Of a DNA stretch of 64,000 nt, positions 52,547 through 61,093 are shown one piece after another. A program made the translations under genes and the position numbers. Source of the stretch: Rheinheimera soli (GTDB lineage: Bacteria; Pseudomonadota; Gammaproteobacteria; Enterobacterales; Alteromonadaceae); assembly GCF_021290985.1 (NCBI RefSeq), contig NZ_JAJOYU010000008.1:62001-126000 (forward strand), in the 5' to 3' direction. Each line of letters opens with the position of its first letter. Within the stretch, counting starts at the first letter, position 1. The notes below the pieces were generated by a model that saw only the letters and a program-made list of their open reading frames with translations, did not search any database and had not been told where the DNA came from.

Positions 52547-52819
52547 ATGAAAAAAGCACAACTCGTCGAAAAAATTGCTTTTGAAGCAGATATAACACTA
52601 TCAGAAGCACAAGCCGCTCTAAATGCTTTACTTTGTTCAATTACAAATGCATTAAGAACAGGTGATAATGTCGCATTAGTCGGGTTCGGCACCTTTGAAA
52701 ATAGAACGCGAGCAGCACGCTCAGGCCGTAACCCCAAAACTGGACAACCCATCCACATTGCGACCTCCCATATCCCAGTGTTTAAAGCTGGCAAGGTATT
52801 TAAAGATGCCATTAATTGA
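52547..52819 (+). CDS. HU-family nucleoid protein
   Basis: 90 aa, the standard HU length: MKKAQLVEKIAFEADITLSEAQAALNALLCSITNALRTGDNVALVGFGTFENRTRAARSGRNPKTGQPIHI, including the GFGTF and RNPxTG beta-arm motifs. ATG 52547 is the family start (MKKAQLV). It is probably a secondary HU paralogue, more divergent in the last 20 residues (ATSHIPVFKAGKVFKDAIN). Single gene. Confidence 0.92.
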   Translation: MKKAQLVEKIAFEADITLSEAQAALNALLCSITNALRTGDNVALVGFGTFENRTRAARSGRNPKTGQPIHIATSHIPVFKAGKVFKDAIN

Positions 52820-52961
52820 TCTTCTGGCTACCGTCGTATTATAGCCATTGATATGCCCAGTGACACAGGAATGTGAGTTTATCCTCAGTGTATTGGAGCA
52901 TACCCAAAAAACTGATACCTGAACCTTTAAAAGCATTAAAAAAACGGATGAACGCTGCTTT

Positions 52962-53711
52962 ATGAAATGGATATTCTTTTTACTTTGCATATTTAATGCT
53001 TCAACACCCTTTGCCACATCACTAAGTTTCTGCCAAGAATCTGATGCAGAGGCACCGAATCTCGCAGACTACGATATTGGCCAACAAAGTTACAAAGGTG
53101 TGCATGCAGCAGTTGTCGCACATGCACTATCTACTTTAAAAATTGATTTCACTATTAAACGTCTGCCATGGCTCAGATGTATGCATGACGCTCAATCAGG
53201 CAAATTTGACGGAATTATAGGTATTGGTTGGTCGGGTGAGTGGGACTTAATCTTTGACTTTCCAGGAGATTCGGAAGCCGAGCCGATGAAGCAATATAGT
53301 ATAACCAGAGCCGACTACTATATTTATTCAATAAAGGGTAACTCTCTTAGTTGGGATGGCTATGCACTTTCAGGTCTAAGATATGGTATAGCTGCACCCA
53401 AAGGCTATGTAGTGGAAACACTTTTAAAAAATTTGAATGCCCATAAAGAGCTTGATACTGGATTGGCAGTGAGTTTTGAGCTTTTAGTTAATAAACGTGT
53501 CGATGGAGTGGTAATGACTGATAGCTCCTTAAAAGCTTACTCATTACAATACAAAGGTACAAAGATAGTGAAGTTAAGTCCTGTCTTTTATCAACAACAC
53601 GTTTATATGGCGTTTAGTCTAAAGTCTACAGTATCAAATCAAACACGAAACCTTATCTGGCAACAGATTGCACTCTCAAAGAGAGTGATAGCAAACAGTG
53701 AGAATTCCTAG
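52962..53711 (+). CDS. Periplasmic solute-binding-like protein (SBP family 3-like)
   Basis: 249 aa with a signal peptide (MKWIFFLLCIFNASTPFATS) and the pattern of small amino-acid-binding-like proteins of Alteromonadales: YKGVHAAVVAHALSTLKIDFTIKRLPWLRCMHDAQSGKFDGIIGIGWSGE, LRYGIAAPKGYVVETLL, LLVNKRVDGVVMTD. No transporter subunits are nearby, so it may serve as a sensor or an orphan binding protein. It is the last gene before the mobile island. Confidence 0.72.
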   Translation: MKWIFFLLCIFNASTPFATSLSFCQESDAEAPNLADYDIGQQSYKGVHAAVVAHALSTLKIDFTIKRLPWLRCMHDAQSGKFDGIIGIGWSGEWDLIFDFPGDSEAEPMKQYSITRADYYIYSIKGNSLSWDGYALSGLRYGIAAPKGYVVETLLKNLNAHKELDTGLAVSFELLVNKRVDGVVMTDSSLKAYSLQYKGTKIVKLSPVFYQQHVYMAFSLKSTVSNQTRNLIWQQIALSKRVIANSENS

Positions 53712-54086
53712 TTCTGAACGGGGAAGCATCACAAGACCAATGTTAATTATCAGCAGAATTATTCATAACGGTGCAGACCGTCAACTTCACTTTGCCACTT
53801 CCTGCCAGAAAACAAACAGCTAACACCCACGGCCTGCACTCATAGGTATTATTCAGAGATTTCTAAATTTATCAATTGGATAGGAAATCAAATAAGAGCG
53901 TGGATCTTTCTTTTATTGACCCACCTATCTTCTACCAACAAACGGGCAGCTCCATATCATTTGACAAATAAAAAACAAATGAATATAAACATTAAATTTA
54001 CATTTAATTATTTAATAAATAACAAATAACACTTGCATGAAACATTCATCTCGAATAATCTCCGCGCAAATTGAGAGAATAATTTT
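53712..54086 (+). other. Intergenic region at the island's left side
   Basis: 375 bases without a gene. It holds an imperfect inverted repeat, GTGCAGACCGT (53771-53781) and ACGGCCTGCAC (53829-53839; one mismatch, 47-base spacer). A very AT-rich stretch (53963-54033) and a sigma-70 promoter follow. The island junction probably lies here, but its exact base cannot be set without the empty site. Confidence 0.45.
53961..53989 (+). promoter_or_regulatory. Sigma-70 promoter of the recombinase trio
   Basis: TTGACA (53961-53966), 17-base spacer, TATAAA (53984-53989). It starts about 98 bases before ATG 54087, within an AT-rich leader. Confidence 0.75.
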
Positions 54087-54668
54087 ATGTGCGACCCTAT
54101 ACAACAATTTGAATGGCTACCAGCTTTTGCGGAACTAGCTAACGCTTTAATTAATGAATCACTGGAATTCGGTTGTTCCGCTCAAATAATCGCCCAACTT
54201 GAATTTTGTGACCTGCGGGTTATAAAAAACCAAGACAAACGTTATTACCTGATGCCTTTGGGGGCATTTTTTCAGTTGCACGATAGTGTGGATCTGAAGA
54301 CGGAATCCGCGGAACAATACGCCCGAGTCTTTTCTGATCACAATGCAGCCCTTACATTTTTATTAAATGACCTACTCACTATCTGCTCCGCGATTTCACC
54401 AATTCAACGTGTTGATCTGCTGGATCGATTGTTCCTGAAAAACCGCAGGGGGCAGTTACCAATAATACGCAATCAGGCACTGCTCGCAGCATTTAGATTA
54501 ATGTTAGGCTTACCGGTCACTGGCTACGTTACTGTCGGCACTCTGTGTGAAAAGCTAGGGTTGTCTGATCAATCCAGGTCTCTGAAAAATCATAGACATT
54601 ACCGCAATTGTCTGAATCGGTCAGGGAATTCCCCACATAAAATCAGACAACAGGGGGCCGCAAAATGA
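54087..54668 (+). CDS. First gene of a mobile recombinase trio, unknown domain
   Basis: A 193-aa protein with no recognised domain. It is acidic to neutral in the first two thirds. Near residues 150-165 there is a possible short helix-turn-helix (VGTLCEKLGLSDQSRSLKNHRHYR) with a basic tail, so DNA binding is plausible. It is followed, with ATGA overlap, by the 666-aa gene, so the three proteins are made together. The three-gene, overlapping arrangement resembles the Gamma-Mobile-Trio (GMT) of Gammaproteobacteria. I cannot say which Gmt name belongs to this gene. Confidence 0.6.
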   Translation: MCDPIQQFEWLPAFAELANALINESLEFGCSAQIIAQLEFCDLRVIKNQDKRYYLMPLGAFFQLHDSVDLKTESAEQYARVFSDHNAALTFLLNDLLTICSAISPIQRVDLLDRLFLKNRRGQLPIIRNQALLAAFRLMLGLPVTGYVTVGTLCEKLGLSDQSRSLKNHRHYRNCLNRSGNSPHKIRQQGAAK

Positions 54669-56665
54669 ACAATTTTGAACAGCTACCTAATGAACTGAAA
54701 TTTTTTGACGGTCAACCTGTGCTGCAATTGGTTGTGCAGGTTGCACAGCAATTGTTGCCTGAGCGTCGTAACGAACTGCTGGCGCTGAACCAATGTCAAG
54801 TTGCCTCTGATGAGTGGTCTACACCACAGGCGCTCTGGGCGGCACTGAAAACCAGACATCAAATTTCAAATTATCAGCTGCTGGCGGCACTGGTGTTTCC
54901 CTACCCAGAAATGCAACCAGTGATAAGAGCTGCACTGAGATTGTTGTTACAGCTGGTTTTTGACTGGCGGGGTTATGAACCCGGCGACACACCTTCAATA
55001 GTTAAAACCTGCGCGCAGGCAATTCGAATGGTTGGTAGGGGTAAACATAATTCTGGGTTCCCACAGCCTGATGCTGACCTGACGGATCCGCAATTAGACT
55101 CCTGGCTGCACACTCTATTGGGTTTAACAGCACCAGCTCAGTCCCAACTCGACATTGAACTGCGTAAAGTGGCTGAATATCTGCGAGCACAGCGCCCTGC
55201 TATCACAAAAATTAGGCAAAAATTTGCGCCTGTTGCGCTCTATCCTACTGATACTGTAGAAACAAAAATTTCTGCTCCATTAATGAGACGTGCGCCGACC
55301 ACTATGCCGGCTCAGGGTAATAATTTAAACGATGGCAGTCTGAAGCTCCTCACGCACTTTTTAGAAAAAAAGCTTGTGTCGGCATCTCCAAGTGAACAGT
55401 CAAACGCGGCTTATTTGATCGCATTGTTATTAGCTGGCGTGTTACTGCCATCGCGACCACAGGATGACCAAACTCCTATTCAAAATTTGGTGCAAAACGG
55501 GGTGATCAAATTTCGTTACGATGGTATTTCTGTTCATTACCAATTGGAGCTGCCTCAAGGGATTAATGATAGCCAGGGCTGCCTCAATGACGATTTTGAA
55601 GTTCAGATTAAATACAGTTGGCCCTGCACCGTAAATCCCGATTTAATTTATGAACAAAAAACTCGAGAGCTACTCAGCGAGTTTAATCAGGCGAATGGCC
55701 TGCGGCTGTCCCAAGCTGTATTAGCACGCTATCAATCAAGTTATTTTAAACGCGTGGACTCGGATGTAGTTCTGAGTTCTCATCTGGCAGGACGTAGCGC
55801 AAAAAAAGATGTATTGAATAACTATGTTTATTTAGAGTCTGGACAACTACAACTGGCTAAAGACAGCTACCTACAACATATTCAAACCGTCACCGCGTCC
55901 GAGTTCCTGTTGCCCGATTGTGCGGTTCCGCAGGGCTGGTTGGGGTCAACCCGTGTGCCTGAAGTATCAGCATTGCTAACAGATTTATTTAAATTTCTGT
56001 ATAAAAAATCCAATCAAAAAAGCTTGTCCCGGCACAACAGGATCGCACTGCACACACTGTTAATACTGCAGTTGTCTACATGTCACAGGCCAATTCAATC
56101 CCCTTTTGAGAGACTCAATCATTTTGACCACAACCTGAAAACCTGCAGGGTCAATGATAAAAATTTAGAATTTGAGCCGCGAATTATTGTTTTGCCAGAT
56201 CTAGCGCAGAAACAGTTAACGGCCTATATAAGCCACCTCAGACAAACAGGGGAACGTTATGCTAGCCCTCAACATTTAAAACATGCTGCAAAATCTGCAC
56301 TACAAAACCTAGGCGATCTGTTCTTTTTCGAGGAGAGAACTGCTGTAATTCCGGTCACGCCATCCAAAATGCATGCGTTGCTAGTCGATGTTATTGAGGC
56401 CCTGAACAATCATTACGAAAAAAACTATTACGAAAAACTTCAGCTATTTGCCAAACTCCCGCTCAATTGGTACCGGCATTATCTGGCAACACAATTTCGG
56501 CCTTTGATCCAACAAGGAAAATTTTCTCAGGCGAGCTTTGATTACTTTTTTGGCCATGGCGAAAAATCACTGGCAGCAGATGGCAGCGGTTCAGTAGCAA
56601 TCGCAACACAGATCAATGGTCTGTTACAGAGCCTCAAGATCAAAACGGTGAATTGTAATGGGTAG
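54665..56665 (+). CDS. Tyrosine-recombinase-like protein lacking the catalytic tyrosine (trio gene 2)
   Basis: 666 aa. The C-terminal third looks like a degenerate tyrosine-recombinase fold: LLILQLSTCHRPIQSPFERL (Arg at R475 in place of the first catalytic Arg), NWYRHYLATQFRPL (R604-H605 for the HxxR box, with Asn for His), and ASFDYFFGHGEKSL (GH at H631). No Tyr occurs in the dozen residues after GH, where the nucleophile should be, so it is probably a structural or regulatory partner. The first 400 residues have no known domain. ATGA overlaps the first gene and overlaps the 943-aa gene by 8 bases. Confidence 0.7.
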   Translation: MNNFEQLPNELKFFDGQPVLQLVVQVAQQLLPERRNELLALNQCQVASDEWSTPQALWAALKTRHQISNYQLLAALVFPYPEMQPVIRAALRLLLQLVFDWRGYEPGDTPSIVKTCAQAIRMVGRGKHNSGFPQPDADLTDPQLDSWLHTLLGLTAPAQSQLDIELRKVAEYLRAQRPAITKIRQKFAPVALYPTDTVETKISAPLMRRAPTTMPAQGNNLNDGSLKLLTHFLEKKLVSASPSEQSNAAYLIALLLAGVLLPSRPQDDQTPIQNLVQNGVIKFRYDGISVHYQLELPQGINDSQGCLNDDFEVQIKYSWPCTVNPDLIYEQKTRELLSEFNQANGLRLSQAVLARYQSSYFKRVDSDVVLSSHLAGRSAKKDVLNNYVYLESGQLQLAKDSYLQHIQTVTASEFLLPDCAVPQGWLGSTRVPEVSALLTDLFKFLYKKSNQKSLSRHNRIALHTLLILQLSTCHRPIQSPFERLNHFDHNLKTCRVNDKNLEFEPRIIVLPDLAQKQLTAYISHLRQTGERYASPQHLKHAAKSALQNLGDLFFFEERTAVIPVTPSKMHALLVDVIEALNNHYEKNYYEKLQLFAKLPLNWYRHYLATQFRPLIQQGKFSQASFDYFFGHGEKSLAADGSGSVAIATQINGLLQSLKIKTVNCNG

Positions 56666-59489
56666 TCCAAGCCGCCAAAGCAGAGTCAAAAATCATTGGT
56701 CTCGCTGCAGAACACTTGCAGAGCAATTGATGCCAAAACTCGCTGAATTGCCGAAAAATTGTAGTTATGCCGATTTGCGAAAATGGCTAAAAACCACGGT
56801 GAATAAATCCACTATTGCCAATTCGAACAAATCGAAGGTGCGAAATTTTTTACGTCAACTCGCACTCAATACTGCAGAATTTAGTAAATTCAAACGAAAT
56901 GAGAAATGGAAAAGCAGGCCGCAACGTCGACAAGAAGAATTTTTTATCCTGCAAAATAACCTGAGGCAATTCAGTGATGCATTGTTGAATTACCCTATTG
57001 AGCCGCAGACCACCGCCAGCGACTTTTTGCGGGTATTGCTGAGCTCGATTATTGTGCATAGTGGTCTGAATTCAATGCAGATGTTAGGTGCTGTTGTATC
57101 GCAATTACACGACAGCTCGGCACTGCATCTGGTTGAGAACATAGCATGGTTGCAGCTGGAATTTGAGCATCCTCAACGATTAATAAACTCTCCTACCGGC
57201 TACCAGCATCAACTATTTTTTCACCCATTCACTTTGTTGCTGTGGCGTTATTGGTTCCAGTCAAGACTATTTGAGCAGTGCGCTATACCGACAGCAGAAT
57301 CGGCATTGAGTCTAGTGCATGATCTGGCAGAGCAACTGGGTATTACACTTCCTAAAAGAAAACAAAAAATTTTAGCTGCAGCTATTCACGCTGTTCCAGA
57401 TTGTGCGGGTCTCACAGAGTTATTACGCAATACACTCAATGGAAGTTATCCGAATGCCTGCCTAAATCACCAGCAATTCAAACACCTATTCAACCCGTTA
57501 AGCACTCGGCAGGCGCAAAGCCTGCCTCCGCGAGGTCCAAGAACAGCAGAGCAGTTTTTCTATTCGCAGGATAACCATCATAGCTATAAACAGCTCTTAA
57601 ATGCCCTCAAGCCTCCCGCTGGAGAGCTGAAATCCAGCATGTCATACTCGATCCGCGAACTGAAAAAACTGGCAGAAACAGCACCAGGCCTCCTTTTGCG
57701 CGACTTGGCCCTGTGGGGTGTGCAACAACTATCTGAAAAACATATAAAAATTAGTAGCCTATTGCGGTATTACAACGCATTCGCAAAATCGTTGTTGAAC
57801 GCTCTGCATGGGATGGATTGGCAGGATTTTTCATCGGAATCCTGGACTGAAATTTACCAGCGCTTACTGGAGCAACCTGAAAAAATTCAGGCCGTGATTT
57901 ACCGCAGAGATAGGCTGGTTTCATTCCATAATTTTTTAATCGCTACTCACTCTGTCACAACTGTTCAATGGCCTGATGCCAAATCGGCTCCTGTTGAGCG
58001 TGTCCGGACAGGTTTTATAGACGAGTCGCTGTTCATTCGACTGTGCAATTTAATCTGGCGCACCGAGCCCAATCCCGGCATGGCACAACAACTAATATTA
58101 GCGTGCATCATGGCATTCCGACTGGGCCTGCGGATCAGCGAGGTGTTAAAAATCCAGCTCAGAGATTGCAGTACCGCTGAGCAGCCAACAGTGCTCATTC
58201 ATAGCAACCGATACGGAAACGACAAAAGCCCAAATAGCCGCAGGCTACTCCCGATGCAACTGTTGTTAGACCACGAACTGGATATGTTTTTATCCCAGCT
58301 CGCAAGGCGTCGGGCCACGGCCGCAGGCCATTCTGAATTTTTATTGTTCCATTATGATGGCTCGCCAACAGAGCAATTAGATGGCAATCAACTGGCGAGT
58401 TGGGTATCTGCAATGCTCCGGGAACTCTCTCCTGCCACTAAATGGACGTTTCACCATTTTCGCCATACGGCGATCAGCAGACTGATGCTAATCAGTCACA
58501 ACCAACTGCTGGAGAAACTACCAGCAGCACTACGCTCCAAATTAGTGCCATACACCGCGAAAGTGACCGCTGAATTAGCAGAAATGTTGTCAAAAAACTC
58601 CTTTGAAAACCTGGTGACAATCGCAGGCCACGGTGACATAAAAATGACAGCTCGGTCATACGTCCATATCGCACCGCTACTGACTGGACTGGCGCTGCAA
58701 AATCATCAAACTGATGTTAATCCAATAACGCTGCAGACACTCACAAACGCTTCCGGGCGCCAAATATCGTCATTAAAACGCCAGTTTACCCTCTCAGCAA
58801 TCCCAGAATTACTTAGTAAAAAGCTGGCGCGGGAACAGACCACAGTAGCAGTTTATCGGCCGGAAACTTGGTTGCCGACCACTACAGTCGAGGATATGGA
58901 AATTTGCCACCAAGCATTGCGAGCTCTCGAATCAGGCCACAACTCCCAAGATGTTGCAGAGTATTTTTTATTGCCAGAGAGCAAAATCAGCCAATGGCAC
59001 CAACGAGCACAGGCGCTGGCTGAATTAAAAAGCCGTAATGGAAATTCCAGGATCATTCCGCTGCAACGCGCACCAGCATTTATGCCAGCCCCGCTGCGCG
59101 ACAGGGCTGACCGGGCAATATTTGTGCAGCTCACTGAACGAATGCACCAGCACCAGCTCGGACAAAAATTAACACATGTTGCCAAACAGGTTTTGCTGAG
59201 CAGCAACGCTACACACAGCCGTGTCAGCCTGAAAACTACGACTGATCTAAACAAATTTTTGTTTGATTTTTCTAAAATGTTAGACCAGCGCCAACTCATC
59301 ATCACCGATAAAACCGGAGCGTTATACAACCCTGATAATAAGAGATTTTCGTATGGGACTCCATTCCACGTATCGGCAAAATTCACACGGTACGGGGAAC
59401 CCGACTCAGCTGTATGTACTAATCACGCACTGAAATTGTTTTGTTTTTTGGTGGTGGTTTACTACGGTGATTCGAGAGAATTGGTGTGA
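56658..59489 (+). CDS. Tyrosine recombinase (trio gene 3)
   Basis: 943 aa, much larger than phage integrases (about 350-450). A complete catalytic domain lies near the middle to C terminus: first Arg R492 in FRLGLRISEVLKIQ, H599-x2-R602-H603 in FHHFRHTAIS, IAGHGDIKMTARSYVHI with H658 and the nucleophile Y668. The 450-residue N-terminal part has no recognised domain apart from predicted helices. A C-terminal region (about 750-790; HNSQDVAEYFLLPESKISQWHQRAQAL) looks like a helix-turn-helix. It is the likely active enzyme of the island. The 3' end faces the defence operon, with a shared terminator hairpin between. Confidence 0.85.
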   Translation: MGSPSRQSRVKNHWSRCRTLAEQLMPKLAELPKNCSYADLRKWLKTTVNKSTIANSNKSKVRNFLRQLALNTAEFSKFKRNEKWKSRPQRRQEEFFILQNNLRQFSDALLNYPIEPQTTASDFLRVLLSSIIVHSGLNSMQMLGAVVSQLHDSSALHLVENIAWLQLEFEHPQRLINSPTGYQHQLFFHPFTLLLWRYWFQSRLFEQCAIPTAESALSLVHDLAEQLGITLPKRKQKILAAAIHAVPDCAGLTELLRNTLNGSYPNACLNHQQFKHLFNPLSTRQAQSLPPRGPRTAEQFFYSQDNHHSYKQLLNALKPPAGELKSSMSYSIRELKKLAETAPGLLLRDLALWGVQQLSEKHIKISSLLRYYNAFAKSLLNALHGMDWQDFSSESWTEIYQRLLEQPEKIQAVIYRRDRLVSFHNFLIATHSVTTVQWPDAKSAPVERVRTGFIDESLFIRLCNLIWRTEPNPGMAQQLILACIMAFRLGLRISEVLKIQLRDCSTAEQPTVLIHSNRYGNDKSPNSRRLLPMQLLLDHELDMFLSQLARRRATAAGHSEFLLFHYDGSPTEQLDGNQLASWVSAMLRELSPATKWTFHHFRHTAISRLMLISHNQLLEKLPAALRSKLVPYTAKVTAELAEMLSKNSFENLVTIAGHGDIKMTARSYVHIAPLLTGLALQNHQTDVNPITLQTLTNASGRQISSLKRQFTLSAIPELLSKKLAREQTTVAVYRPETWLPTTTVEDMEICHQALRALESGHNSQDVAEYFLLPESKISQWHQRAQALAELKSRNGNSRIIPLQRAPAFMPAPLRDRADRAIFVQLTERMHQHQLGQKLTHVAKQVLLSSNATHSRVSLKTTTDLNKFLFDFSKMLDQRQLIITDKTGALYNPDNKRFSYGTPFHVSAKFTRYGEPDSAVCTNHALKLFCFLVVVYYGDSRELV

Positions 59490-59533
59490 ATAGTTGACTG
59501 AGGTTATGAAGAAAAATCCTGGGTTCAAAAAAA

Positions 59534-59575
59534 CGAATGTCGACTTTGCCTTAATTGCGGACATTCGATTTTTCG
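59534..59575. terminator. Bidirectional terminator between trio and defence operon
   Basis: CGAATGTC (59534-59541) pairs with GACATTCG (59560-59567). A-run precedes (AAAAAAA) and T-run follows (ATTTTTC), so it can end transcripts from both sides. Confidence 0.75.
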
Positions 59576-59674
59576 AGAGCCCAGCAAATGTTCTCTAATC
59601 GCTTAGCTAAATTCAGTGTGCCACTACAAATCGAAGACAAGCTGCGTTAATTGGAGCAAATGTTTTCAATTCGA

Positions 59675-61093
59675 TTATTGTGGTATCAGCTCTGGAGTAC
59701 TAGAACATATAACTAATCGGGATGAACCACGTGTTAGTGCGACATAAAGATGTCGAGCGTCCATTGTTTCAGGGTTGGGTACTACCGCAACCTCTGCTTC
59801 AAGCCCCTTTAATAGCAAGGTACTACCTATAGCTCTACGATTAATTTGTCGACTCTCATGCCTATTGCGTTCACGTTCTCGCACGGTTGCTTCGGGAAAG
59901 GTGTAGTTGCCAGCAGATGCAATTTGCAACGCTCGCAAGCAACAATATAGTAATTCAGGTCTATAGACACGTGCATTATCTTGACGTGTCAGCGCTCTGA
60001 GCGCCTCTGCAGCCAAGAGAAATGTAGGAGTATTCGCGAATTCTACCATTGTAGCCTCGGCTGGTGTGGGCGGTGTTCGAGCAGTACCTCGCTGCAGGCT
60101 GTGAATTCTTGGCAACAACGTTGTAGCACCAACTTGCGTCATTGTTTCTGCTGCAAAGTTTACTAGTACTGCAACAGCATTTGGAGTTTGTAAATCGAAT
60201 GTTCTGCCGAAACTTGTAAGGTCGGCCAGATCTGCAGGTTCGACAGTTGTAGCTCCAGGAGTCTGACTCGCCATTTGTCTACGACCTCGCGGATTACGGC
60301 TGTCACCGATCACGAGTACTTGTCCGTTTGGGGTAACTGGACGAGTCAATGCGGCAGCTAAACGTTGACGATCGGCAGTTTCATCTTGAATTGGGATCCA
60401 AATGACTTCTTCAGGTATCTGGCGCAGATCGACATTGCCACCAGCGTATAATCGTCGTCGACAATCAAGTAGCCACTGACCTAAATTGGGAGTGCCTGCA
60501 TTAATCCAACGCCAGGGTTGGTTTAGCTCACCAATGGAAGGAAACTGTTGCAATACGTGCACGTTCCAGTCGACCAATTGGTTACCACCAAAACCGAAAA
60601 TAGCTTGCATTGGGTCTCCGAGAACGCAGGTAGGTAATACCGATGAAATTGCGGTAACCAGAGCATGCTGTACTAGATTGCAATCCTGATATTCATCAAC
60701 AATTAGGTGGGCGTAGGTTGATGCCAAAGCATCGCTCACATGTCCAGCTTGCACCAGGGTGAAGGCAGCCAGACGTATAGCAGGGTAGTCTGTGGCAGGA
60801 GTCCTCAGCTCAAGAGTTTCTGCCGAGATACCGCTGCGTTGAGGGAATGTGCTCACTAATCTCATAGCAAAGCCATCAAGGGTAGTAATTCGATATGCAG
60901 AAGCAGGTACATTCCCACGTTGCATACGCTGGCGCAACGCCGTAACCCCAGCGTTTGTATGGGTAAGGATGAGTACTGGTTTCGAGCCAACATGTCGGTT
61001 CAATGTATCAGCAATAATTTGCGTCTTTCCACAACCAGCTGGTGCCGTTATAGAACCAAGGCGAAAAGCAAATAGGTCATACTCAGGAGGCAT
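59675..61093 (-). CDS. UvrD-like superfamily 1 helicase (GajB-like)
   Basis: 472 aa, close to GajB of Gabija (about 494 aa). Helicase motifs: Walker A ITAPAGCGKTQ (about 15-25), Ia LILTHTNAGVTALRQRM, Walker B LIVDEYQDCN (about 125-134), III VLGDPMQAIFGFGG, and VI ARHLYVALTRGSSRLVIC. It is short, lacking the extra domains of UvrD and Rep, as GajB is. ATG 61093 is chosen because AGGTGG lies upstream; it overlaps the gajA-like stop by 11 bases. An ATG 21 bases earlier (61114) has no ribosome binding site. It partners the nuclease encoded just before it. Confidence 0.85.
   Translation of the reverse strand: MPPEYDLFAFRLGSITAPAGCGKTQIIADTLNRHVGSKPVLILTHTNAGVTALRQRMQRGNVPASAYRITTLDGFAMRLVSTFPQRSGISAETLELRTPATDYPAIRLAAFTLVQAGHVSDALASTYAHLIVDEYQDCNLVQHALVTAISSVLPTCVLGDPMQAIFGFGGNQLVDWNVHVLQQFPSIGELNQPWRWINAGTPNLGQWLLDCRRRLYAGGNVDLRQIPEEVIWIPIQDETADRQRLAAALTRPVTPNGQVLVIGDSRNPRGRRQMASQTPGATTVEPADLADLTSFGRTFDLQTPNAVAVLVNFAAETMTQVGATTLLPRIHSLQRGTARTPPTPAEATMVEFANTPTFLLAAEALRALTRQDNARVYRPELLYCCLRALQIASAGNYTFPEATVRERERNRHESRQINRRAIGSTLLLKGLEAEVAVVPNPETMDARHLYVALTRGSSRLVICSSTPELIPQ

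Noticed and set aside
54087-59489. Tn554-type or RIT (recombinase-in-trio) element
   Set aside because: Those have three recombinases of about 350-650 aa. Here the first protein (193 aa) is not a recombinase and the third is 943 aa, so a GMT-like element fits better, though Tn554-like ancestry cannot be excluded.
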